NCBI RefSeq assembly: GCF_900156725.1
Contig: NZ_FTOI01000011.1
Location: 39,311-103,310, forward strand
Direction: 5' to 3'
From: Kaistella chaponensis
GTDB lineage: Bacteria; Bacteroidota; Bacteroidia; Flavobacteriales; Weeksellaceae
DNA length: 64,000 nucleotides
Under the pieces are notes generated by a model. That model had not been told where the DNA came from, made no database searches, and saw only the letters and a program-made list of their open reading frames with translations. Below are positions 8,222 through 15,887 of the stretch, one piece after another (the first letter of the stretch is position 1; each line of letters begins with the position of its first letter). The position numbers were made by a program, and so were the translations under genes.

Positions 8222-11083
8222 ATGAACACCACCCAATTTGTAAACCGTCACATTTCTTTGAATGAAGCTGATAAAGAAGCAATGTTGAAGAGAATAGGCG
8301 TTTCTGGCATTGATGAACTGATTGATCAGGCGATCCCGAAATCAATTCGTTTAGAGAAAAATTTAGAGATCTCACCCGCACTTTCGGAGTATGAAATGTT
8401 GGCGCATTCCAAAGATCTGGCTTCGAAAAATATCGAATTCGAAAATTATATCGGGTTTGGTTATCACAGCACCATTTTGCCAAGTGCAATCCAAAGAAAT
8501 ATTTTAGAAAATCCATCTTGGTACACCGCTTATACGCCTTATCAAGCAGAAATTGCGCAAGGTAGGCTAGAAGCATTGTTGAATTTTCAAACCGTAGTTT
8601 GTGATTTAACCGGATTTAAATTAGCGAATGCGTCACTGCTCGATGAAAGTACAGCAGCTGCGGAGGCGATGCACATGTTTTTCGAAAGCAGAACCAAAGA
8701 CCAGAAAAAAGAAGGAGCCATCAAATTCTTCGTTTCGGATCTTGTTTTGCCACAAACCATTGCAGTGTTAAAAACTAAAGCAGAAGGTTTAGGAATCGAT
8801 ATCATCATCGGGAATTATAAAAATCACCAGTTCAATAATACGTATTTCGGGATCTTGTTGCAATATCCAGGAAAGAACGGAATCATTATCGATTACACCG
8901 AAAATATTAAATATTACAAAGAGCACAACTTACAAGTTGTGGTTGCATGTGATCCTTTGGCGTTGGTGAAATTGAAATCTCCTGCAGATATGGGTGCAGA
9001 TTGCGCAGTCGGAACAACACAAAGATTCGGAATTCCGATGGGTTACGGTGGTCCTCACGCGGCATTTTTCGCCTGTAAAGACGATTACAAAAGAGATATT
9101 CCGGGTAGAATTATCGGAGTTTCCCAAGATGTTTACGGAAAACGTGCCTTGAGAATGGCGCTTCAAACCCGCGAACAACACATTAAAAGAGAAAAAGCAA
9201 CTTCAAACATCTGTACTGCACAGGTTCTCTTGGCTGTAATGGCGGGAATGTACGCTGTATATCACGGACCAAAAGGTTTGAATTTTATTGCTGATCAAAT
9301 CCACTTCAAAGCAAATGCATTGAGCGATGGCTTAAAAACTTTAGGATACGATGTCGTAGAAGAAGCGATTTTCGATACAGTGAAGTTCCGCATTCATGAA
9401 GATGAGAAAAATGCTTTGTTGATTGTGATGAGAGATCATAAGATCAATCTGAATTATTTTTCAGAAGGAGTTGTAAGCATTTCTATCAACGAAACTTCTA
9501 CCAAAGAAAAATTGCAGACTTTATTCGATGCTTTTGCGCAGTTCAAAGACAAGCAAAGCTTCAAACTAATCATCAAGGAAGAAGTTCATATTCCGGCAGA
9601 ATCATTAAGAACAGATGCTATTCTAAAAGAAGAAGTTTTCCATAAATACCATACTGAAACCGAATTAATGCGCTACATCAAGCGTTTGGAAAGAAAAGAT
9701 TTATCCTTAACTCATTCCATGATTTCCCTCGGTTCATGCACCATGAAACTCAATGCAGCCACGCAAATGTTGCCGCTTTCTTGGTCAGAATGGGGAAATG
9801 TTCATCCATTTGTACCTACCGAACAAGCAGGAGGTTATCAATTCTTAATTAAAGAGCTGGAAAAAGATTTAGCAGAAATCACCGGATTTGCTGGAACTTC
9901 TTTACAACCCAATTCTGGTGCACAAGGAGAATATGCAGGTTTAATGGTGATCCGTCAATACCACAAATCACGTGGCGAAGCGCATCGAAATATTGCCTTA
10001 ATTCCACAGTCTGCACACGGAACCAATCCGGCTTCTGCAGTAATGGCGGGAATGAAAGTGGTTGTAGTAAAAAATCTGGAAAACGGAGAAATCGATTTCG
10101 AAGATTTGAAAGCGAAAGCAGAATTGCACAGTGAAAACCTTTCTGCAGCGATGATCACGTATCCTTCAACTTACGGATTGTTCGATGAAAATATTAAAGA
10201 CATCACGAAATTAATCCACGAACATGGTGGACAGGTTTATCTGGACGGTGCCAATATGAACGCACAGGTTGGATTTACCAGTCCCGGAAATGTAGGAGCC
10301 GACGTTTGTCACCTTAATCTTCACAAAACTTTCGCCATTCCTCACGGTGGAGGTGGACCTGGAGTTGGACCGATCTGCGTTGCCGCACATTTGGTTCCTT
10401 TCTTACCTTCCAATCCGAATATTAAAATTGGTGGAAAAGAATCGATTGATGCTATTTCCGGAGCGCCTTACGGATCCAGTTTGGTGCTGAATATTTCTTA
10501 TGCCTACATCAAAATGCTCGGAACAGCAGGTTTGATGAAAGCTACGGAACACGCCATTTTAAATGCCAATTATCTGAAAGTAGTTTTGGGAGAACATTTC
10601 CCGATCTTATACGCCAACAAAAATAACAGAGTTGCGCACGAATGTATCGTCGATTTCCGTCCGTTTAAAGCGGTTGGAATTGAAGTTGCCGATGTTGCCA
10701 AAAGATTGATGGATTATGGTTTCCACGCACCAACAGTGAGTTTCCCGGTTGCCGGAACCATGATGATCGAACCTACAGAATCTGAAAATAAAGCAGAACT
10801 CGACCGTTTCGCAGAAGCGTTAATTTCTATTAAAGGAGAAATTGACGAGATCGCAAACGGCGATGCAGACGAAAAAAACAACGTGTTGAAAAACGCGCCA
10901 CACACCGAACAAGTGGTGATTTCTGATTCCTGGGACAAACCCTACAGCCGGGAAAAAGCAGCCTATCCTTTGGAATGGGTTCGCGAACACAAATTCTTCG
11001 CTACCGTTTCCCGCGTTGATGAAGCGTTTGGCGACCGAAATCTGATCTGTACCTGCGCTCCAATCGAGAGTTACATGGACTAA
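8222..11083 (+). CDS. gcvP: Glycine dehydrogenase (decarboxylating), P-protein
   Basis: This is the P-protein of the glycine cleavage system. It decarboxylates glycine with pyridoxal phosphate and passes the aminomethyl group to the lipoylated H-protein. The product is 953 residues, the normal length for the fused one-chain form. The PLP lysine is K702 in HLNLHKTFAIPHGGGG. Other family signatures include SLGSCTMKLN and QPNSGAQGEYAG. The frame is open from 8075, but the ATG at 8222 gives the family N-terminus (NTTQFVNRHIS) and follows a weak TATTTTTA promoter element at 8178. The other gcv genes are not in the window. A strong terminator follows. Confidence 0.97.
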   Translation: MNTTQFVNRHISLNEADKEAMLKRIGVSGIDELIDQAIPKSIRLEKNLEISPALSEYEMLAHSKDLASKNIEFENYIGFGYHSTILPSAIQRNILENPSWYTAYTPYQAEIAQGRLEALLNFQTVVCDLTGFKLANASLLDESTAAAEAMHMFFESRTKDQKKEGAIKFFVSDLVLPQTIAVLKTKAEGLGIDIIIGNYKNHQFNNTYFGILLQYPGKNGIIIDYTENIKYYKEHNLQVVVACDPLALVKLKSPADMGADCAVGTTQRFGIPMGYGGPHAAFFACKDDYKRDIPGRIIGVSQDVYGKRALRMALQTREQHIKREKATSNICTAQVLLAVMAGMYAVYHGPKGLNFIADQIHFKANALSDGLKTLGYDVVEEAIFDTVKFRIHEDEKNALLIVMRDHKINLNYFSEGVVSISINETSTKEKLQTLFDAFAQFKDKQSFKLIIKEEVHIPAESLRTDAILKEEVFHKYHTETELMRYIKRLERKDLSLTHSMISLGSCTMKLNAATQMLPLSWSEWGNVHPFVPTEQAGGYQFLIKELEKDLAEITGFAGTSLQPNSGAQGEYAGLMVIRQYHKSRGEAHRNIALIPQSAHGTNPASAVMAGMKVVVVKNLENGEIDFEDLKAKAELHSENLSAAMITYPSTYGLFDENIKDITKLIHEHGGQVYLDGANMNAQVGFTSPGNVGADVCHLNLHKTFAIPHGGGGPGVGPICVAAHLVPFLPSNPNIKIGGKESIDAISGAPYGSSLVLNISYAYIKMLGTAGLMKATEHAILNANYLKVVLGEHFPILYANKNNRVAHECIVDFRPFKAVGIEVADVAKRLMDYGFHAPTVSFPVAGTMMIEPTESENKAELDRFAEALISIKGEIDEIANGDADEKNNVLKNAPHTEQVVISDSWDKPYSREKAAYPLEWVREHKFFATVSRVDEAFGDRNLICTCAPIESYMD

Positions 11084-11100
11084 TACATTTTTGAAATAGC

Positions 11101-11133
11101 AAATCCCCTTCAATTTTGAAGGGGATTTTTTTT
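11101..11133 (+). terminator. Intrinsic terminator of gcvP
   Basis: AAATCCCCTTCAA pairs with TTGAAGGGGATT and is followed by eight or more T residues, 18 bp after the gcvP stop. Confidence 0.9.
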
Positions 11134-11141
11134 GATTTAAA

Positions 11142-11166
11142 GCTCAAAGTCGGAGACTTTGCCAGC
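11142..11166. repeat. CAAAGTC-NNN-GACTTTG repeat, left copy
   Basis: GCTCAAAGTCGGAGACTTTG contains the short palindrome CAAAGTC/GACTTTG. A related copy in the same orientation lies at 12604-12628, so the two bracket the accessory gene 11174-12274. Confidence 0.55.
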
Positions 11167-11173
11167 TGATAAT

Positions 11174-12274
11174 TTATAAGTCACCTGGATTACCTGGATT
11201 GTTTTTTAATTGGTGGCTGTCATAATATGCATGTATTTGATTGTTCAACGCAAGTTCATTTAATTTTGATTCAATTCCTTTTATTACATTTACTTTCTTA
11301 GTAATATCGTAAAATTCAAGTTCGCTAATACTTTTATTTAAAATTCCGATTTTATTATCTAAAATAAAATTTCTATCATTTAAATCATCTTGTCTCGTTA
11401 AGTCGATTTGAATCACTTGGTCATTTTTGTTTATTGAATAAAGCATTTTTCGAAATAAATTTCCTTTTCTACCCCATATCAAAGCAAATAGCAATTTCCT
11501 AGTTTCTAAAGAGGTGTTTTTCAAAAATTGTTCTGAAAAATTGATTTCACTATTTGCATCTATAAATTTATATAGTATATTAAATAATTCATCATAATTA
11601 ATGCTTTTGTTAATCAACTCATCATCCGTATAGATAAATCTTAAATTTTGTCTCTCTTTATCGAAAAGATCATTTTTTACTTTATTATAATTCTGCGCTA
11701 AATCACTATTCGTAGTCCGTAAATTTTCTAATTCAGAAGTTAAGTTTTGTATTCTCTGTTTATTTAGTACATCTGAATTTCGAATTCTTTCTTCATACGA
11801 TCTTTTTAAATCCTCCATTGATGAATTATATTCTTCAATCTCTTTTTTTCCAGATAATATTTTTTCTTTGTCATACTTGTGTTGTGTAGATGCTAAATCA
11901 TGTTTCCAATCTATGTTTTTTGAATCATTTAGGAGTACTTTCCTTCTATTGTTCGGTACTCTCAATAATGCCTCGATTCCCCACATTAAAATAGGGAACA
12001 ATGTTGAAATCAAAAAACTTGCAGCAACAAGCAAAATTAAATTCCAAAAATGATCCCAGAAAGTCCAATTTCTATATAAATAAGTAATATTATTTATTTT
12101 GCCCTCTACTGATGATTTCGAAAATAAATAAATGGAAATCGGCTTCCAATAATTTAATATTACCAAAGTAATATAAAAGGGAATTATTGGTAATTTTAGT
12201 CGCTCCTTTGCAGCATCTTTTGTTTCCTTGTAGTAGTCTAAAATGTATTTAAAAGTATCGGTATTACTAATCAT
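11174..12274 (-). CDS. Hypothetical membrane protein with long coiled coil
   Basis: This 366-residue protein has two predicted membrane segments (about residues 30-50, IPFYITLVILNY, and 76-104, FWNLILLVAASFLISTLFPI). A charged coiled-coil region follows (about 122-212, with EIEEYNSSMEDLKRSYEER and LTSELENLRTTNSDLAQ), then a mixed helical C-terminal domain ending in NNPGNPGDL. I recognise no enzyme motif. It is more AT-rich and Asn/Lys-rich than its neighbours. It is flanked by related repeats, a gene remnant and a terminator, which suggests recent acquisition. Cytoplasmic sensing or scaffolding from the inner membrane is possible. The function is unknown. Confidence 0.75.
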   Translation of the reverse strand: MISNTDTFKYILDYYKETKDAAKERLKLPIIPFYITLVILNYWKPISIYLFSKSSVEGKINNITYLYRNWTFWDHFWNLILLVAASFLISTLFPILMWGIEALLRVPNNRRKVLLNDSKNIDWKHDLASTQHKYDKEKILSGKKEIEEYNSSMEDLKRSYEERIRNSDVLNKQRIQNLTSELENLRTTNSDLAQNYNKVKNDLFDKERQNLRFIYTDDELINKSINYDELFNILYKFIDANSEINFSEQFLKNTSLETRKLLFALIWGRKGNLFRKMLYSINKNDQVIQIDLTRQDDLNDRNFILDNKIGILNKSISELEFYDITKKVNVIKGIESKLNELALNNQIHAYYDSHQLKNNPGNPGDL

Positions 12275-12430
12275 AGGTTATTTAGTTTTATGAATGATTG
12301 TAACTTATTTTTGAGAATATTTAAAAATAAATTTTGATATTGATCTTCATTCTTAATTAATCAAATATACCAATAAACTTCAAACCTCACCACAGAATTC
12401 ACTTGCTACCTAAGATTATTCTTCAACACA

Positions 12431-12463
12431 AATAATCCCGAACCAGTCGGGATTATTTTTAGT
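12431..12463 (+). terminator. Bidirectional hairpin terminator
   Basis: AATAATCCCG pairs with CGGGATTATT around a seven-base loop, followed by TTTTA. It lies just 3' of the remnant reading frame at 12476-12574. It is probably that gene's old terminator, as it reads in both directions. Confidence 0.6.
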
Positions 12464-12475
12464 AAAAATTTTAGT

Positions 12476-12574
12476 TTAAGGCTTTGGTGCGTTCTTCGAT
12501 TTCGGAGTATCATCAATACTGATTCCCCAATCTGCGAGCTTTTTCGGGTTTCTGCCGGTAACCTTGTCAAGGTT
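12476..12574 (-). pseudogene. C-terminal gene remnant ending in DWGISIDDTPKSKNAPKP
   Basis: On the minus strand a 32-codon frame ends at the TAA at 12478-12476 and reads GRNPKKLADWGISIDDTPK before the stop. It is closed upstream by TGA at 12577-12575, inside the palindrome at 12560-12592. From memory, a (G)NPKKLxxWGxxxxxxP tail resembles the end of small flavobacterial proteins of unknown function. The 5' part appears to have been lost when the repeat entered. No start codon is present. Confidence 0.45.
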
Positions 12575-12592
12575 TCAAACCTTCACAAGGTT
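12560..12592. repeat. AACCTTGTCAAGGTTT palindrome
   Basis: Two 16-base arms (AACCTTGTCAAGGTTT and AAACCTTCACAAGGTT) pair with one mismatch around a single base. The arm matches the stem of the tpx terminator at 2755-2787. It interrupts the remnant frame at 12476-12574. Confidence 0.65.
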
Positions 12593-12603
12593 AGAAAATA
12601 ATG

Positions 12604-12628
12604 GCTCAAAGTCAGGAGACTTCGCAGC
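12604..12628. repeat. CAAAGTC/GACTT repeat, right copy
   Basis: GCTCAAAGTCAGGAGACTT followed by CGCAGC aligns with the left copy at 11142-11166 with small indels. The rest of 12275-12738 holds a hairpin at about 12655-12675 (TGCTCCAT and ATGGAGCA arms) and no intact gene. Confidence 0.5.
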
Positions 12629-12720
12629 GGGAGCTTTCTTGTAATTATAGATTTTGCTCCATAAAATGATGGAGCAATAAAGTTTCGGAGCAAAAATTTT
12701 TATTCCTTACTTTTAAGGCT

Positions 12721-12728
12721 TATTTTTG
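12721..12728 (+). promoter_or_regulatory. -7 promoter element for dgt
   Basis: TATTTTTG fits TAnnTTTG and ends 10 bp before the ATG at 12739. Confidence 0.5.
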
Positions 12729-12738
12729 GGTTCCTATT

Positions 12739-14094
12739 ATGATTTTAAACAGCCTTTATACGCATCAACGCACCGGTAAAAACCTTGCAACTTCTGCATC
12801 CAGAACCGATTTCCAACGGGATTTTGACCGCATTATTTTTTCTGCCGCTTTCCGAAGACTGCAAAATAAAACCCAAGTTTTTCCGCTTCCGGGAAGTGTT
12901 TTTGTTCACAACCGATTGACGCATTCGCTCGAAGTTTCTTCTGTAGGACGAAGTTTGGGAAGTGTCGTCGGCGATTTTATCTTCAAAAACTACGAAAAAG
13001 ACCTCGATGAAAATGCGCGGAATTTTTATCAACACCAACTTCATAATGTCATTGCTGCAGCATGTCTGTGTCATGATGTGGGCAATCCTGCGTTCGGACA
13101 TTCCGGTGAAGATGCCATTGCGAGTTATTTCGAAAAAAATGAACGTGATCTGAAGCAAAAATTCTCCGAAAAAGAATGGGCAGATCTCGTCAATTTTGAG
13201 GGAAACGCCAATGCGATTCGGGTTTTGACCCATCAGCAAAAAGGCAAAGATGATGGTGGAACGCAACTTACGTATTCTACTTTGGCGAGTATTGCAAAAT
13301 ATCCTTGTGAAGCCATTGCAAAGAAAAAAGGCGTAATTCACCGGAAGAAATTTGGCTTTTTTCAAAATGAAAAAGATACTTTTCTGGAGATTGCAAGATC
13401 AGTGAATATGCTTCAGGAAAACGAAGAACCAACCATCTTTAAAAGACATCCTTTTGTTTGGCTTGTGGAAGCTGCAGATGATATTTGCTACAACATTATC
13501 GACATGGAAGATGCGCACCGCTTGGGAATTGTCTCCACTTCGGATTGCGAAAATCTCTTTTTTGAACTCATTAAATCGGAAAATCAAAACACGAAGAGGG
13601 TAGAAGACAAACTGGCGGTTTTGACGAATGCAAACGAGCGGATTTCTTATCTGCGCGCAAAAGTCATCAATGCTTTGATCAATAAATCCCTCGAAATTTA
13701 TGAGGCTAATTTCAGCAAAATCTTAGAAGGCAATTTCGAAACTGCTTTGCTGGATCTTTATAAAAGCGAAAACAAATCTCTGCAGGAAATCGAAAGTTTT
13801 TCCATCGAGAAAATTTACGGTCACAAAGCCGTGGTAGAAATAGAAAACGCCGGTTATAATGTGATGAATGAACTGCTGAATCATTTTATTCCGCCCATTT
13901 TGAAGGAGAAATCAATACATAAATCCTACGATAAAATGGCTTTGAAATTATTGCCACAACAGTTTTTATATGAAGACGGAACGGATTATCAAAAGGTTTT
14001 GGGCGTGATCGATTTTGTCTCCGGAATGACCGACAATTTCGCCACCGATCTTTACCGAAAAATTAAGGGAATCGATATTGGAATGACGATGTAA
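12739..14094 (+). CDS. dgt: Deoxyguanosinetriphosphate triphosphohydrolase (dGTPase)
   Basis: This 451-residue HD-domain enzyme hydrolyses dGTP (or other dNTPs) to the nucleoside and triphosphate. Metal-binding HD motifs are visible in RLTHSLEVSSVGRSLG (about residues 56-71) and AACLCHDVGNPAFGHSGED (about 111-129). The N-terminal SRTDFQRDFDRIIFSAAFRR is the dGTPase family signature. Flavobacterial members of this length are usual. The gene ends at 14094, and the next gene on the opposite strand ends at 14095, so the two stop codons abut with no terminator between them. It could also have an antiphage dNTP-depletion role, as reported for some Dgt proteins, but nothing here shows that. Confidence 0.94.
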   Translation: MILNSLYTHQRTGKNLATSASRTDFQRDFDRIIFSAAFRRLQNKTQVFPLPGSVFVHNRLTHSLEVSSVGRSLGSVVGDFIFKNYEKDLDENARNFYQHQLHNVIAAACLCHDVGNPAFGHSGEDAIASYFEKNERDLKQKFSEKEWADLVNFEGNANAIRVLTHQQKGKDDGGTQLTYSTLASIAKYPCEAIAKKKGVIHRKKFGFFQNEKDTFLEIARSVNMLQENEEPTIFKRHPFVWLVEAADDICYNIIDMEDAHRLGIVSTSDCENLFFELIKSENQNTKRVEDKLAVLTNANERISYLRAKVINALINKSLEIYEANFSKILEGNFETALLDLYKSENKSLQEIESFSIEKIYGHKAVVEIENAGYNVMNELLNHFIPPILKEKSIHKSYDKMALKLLPQQFLYEDGTDYQKVLGVIDFVSGMTDNFATDLYRKIKGIDIGMTM

Positions 14095-15885
14095 TCAGCC
14101 AGCAAAATTGTTTAGCCACCGATCGATAAAATTTTTTCCGTTTTCATACATGATTCCGCGGACGATTTTTTTCAACTCAGCGGTCGATTTTCCGAAGAGA
14201 ATTCGGGTGCCGCCATTTTCATTTACATAGGCTTTTTCTGCCACCGGAATCCATTTGATCATATTAGCTTCTAGTTCTTCTAAGGAGGAAATGTCGGGCG
14301 AGATTTTCAAGGGTTCGATCAGACCATCAAAATCGCTTCCGAGACAGATCTGATTCCACGGTTCGGCGATATCGGTTTTGAGCAGACCGACCTGAATAAT
14401 GTGAATAATATTGAAACAGAAAGATAACGGATGTCGGTCTTCTTTGGTAGGAATCAGCCAGCTTTCGTTCTCAACGATCATAGATTCCATCGTATTTAGA
14501 GGTAAGTTCTTCACGGTGATTTGGGGGAAGTGGGTGTGGAAATCGGCGGTACTCAGATATTCGTTTTCGCTCGTTAAGCTGATTCCATATTCGGATTGAA
14601 AGCCTAAAATCCTTACATCCAGACTCATTCCTATGATTCCGTTGCTGTTTAAAATTTCTGTGATATCTTCATCCATTAAATTGATCGACCAAGGATTAAA
14701 GGTGAAATCATTATTAACAAAGGAACCCCATTTTCCACAGATTTTTTTCTCCATTTCTATAGAAACCGCGCGCGTTCCTTCATAATTATAGACGGTACAG
14801 CTGTTTCTTTTCAAAGCGTTTTTCCACTCATTCACCGTATAACCTGTAACTCCTATATGAGAAGCGATGATTGGGATTTTTTCGTATTTTTTTTCTTTCT
14901 GAATTAATGTTTTTCGGAAGTCGTAGTAATCTTGGCGGGATTTTAATCCTAAATGTTTCACATCAATTAAAACCGGGCGATACTCATTTTTATGGTTGGT
15001 CATCGAGTAGCATTTTTCGATCACATCATATCCCAAAGAGGAAATTCCGTTTCCGAACGGATAGAAAGAAGGGTGTTTCAGCATTTTCATACCAAAAGCA
15101 TGGGTGGCTAGAAATTGTTCGTTGATGTGCGTGAGATGAGTGAGGGTAAGATAAAGAAGATCCATATTTTCTTTGGAGAGGCTTTTGTAAAATTTCTCCA
15201 GATTAACCGCCGGATTTTGGTTGTAATTCGCGGTCGGTTCTTCACCGTTTTCGGTATCTATAATCATTTCTCGCCAAAGGTGATCTGCATCCTGCGATAT
15301 TTTTTTGAGTTTCTTAAGGTCGGTGAAACGGTCTTCGATGTAATCGATTTGAAGAGGATTACCGATTAATAATTTACTGAAATTATGGGAACCTTCTAGA
15401 CTTAAAATAATATTTAGGCCATTTTCCAGGGCTTTTTTGTTGCTATTTCTAGATAGAATCGCGATGGTACTTTCCTGATGATCGCGCAATTTTTTGTAGA
15501 GACTTAGTTCCATTAGCATCAAGCGGTAGTAGGAGATTTCGCCATTGCGAACTTTTTCAAAGAAAATTTTATCAAGCGGATTAGAAAATTTACTTTTTAA
15601 AACAGTACCGAAAAATCCGCGGCTGTCTGCAAACCCAAATTCAAGATTTACAATGGCAGCGACGGCATAATTTACATTTCCTTTTTTACATTGCTGAATG
15701 CTGCTCTGGCTTTTTAGGATGTGAATGAAAAGTTCATCGACAACACTCGTAAAGACATTAGACATTCTCACCGGTTGCGTGAGATCTTCGAATGTTTGGA
15801 TGGATGGTGGAATCGAACCATCGTAGGAACTGAGGAAATTTTTGAACAATGGATGCAAATGCAGATCGAAATATTTTTTTTCCAT
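14095..15885 (-). CDS. M19-like (renal dipeptidase fold) metallohydrolase
   Basis: This 596-residue protein carries the ordered metal-ligand pattern of the membrane dipeptidase (peptidase M19) branch of the amidohydrolase superfamily. The motifs are DLHLHP (D7-H9-H11), SLEGSHNF (bridging acid), LTLTHLTHI, ASHIGVTG and GSDFDG (residues 516-521). Typical M19 enzymes are 350-450 residues, so this one has large insertions, mostly around residues 20-170. No signal peptide is seen, so it is probably cytoplasmic. It starts 2 bp after the stop of the dual-protease gene, which means translational coupling. The substrate may be a peptide product released by that partner, which is inference. Confidence 0.72.
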   Translation of the reverse strand: MEKKYFDLHLHPLFKNFLSSYDGSIPPSIQTFEDLTQPVRMSNVFTSVVDELFIHILKSQSSIQQCKKGNVNYAVAAIVNLEFGFADSRGFFGTVLKSKFSNPLDKIFFEKVRNGEISYYRLMLMELSLYKKLRDHQESTIAILSRNSNKKALENGLNIILSLEGSHNFSKLLIGNPLQIDYIEDRFTDLKKLKKISQDADHLWREMIIDTENGEEPTANYNQNPAVNLEKFYKSLSKENMDLLYLTLTHLTHINEQFLATHAFGMKMLKHPSFYPFGNGISSLGYDVIEKCYSMTNHKNEYRPVLIDVKHLGLKSRQDYYDFRKTLIQKEKKYEKIPIIASHIGVTGYTVNEWKNALKRNSCTVYNYEGTRAVSIEMEKKICGKWGSFVNNDFTFNPWSINLMDEDITEILNSNGIIGMSLDVRILGFQSEYGISLTSENEYLSTADFHTHFPQITVKNLPLNTMESMIVENESWLIPTKEDRHPLSFCFNIIHIIQVGLLKTDIAEPWNQICLGSDFDGLIEPLKISPDISSLEELEANMIKWIPVAEKAYVNENGGTRILFGKSTAELKKIVRGIMYENGKNFIDRWLNNFAG

Positions 15886-15887
15886 GG

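Noticed and set aside
12745..13365. 206-codon minus-strand ORF inside dgt
   Set aside because: It is antisense to a gene with clear HD-domain and dGTPase motifs.
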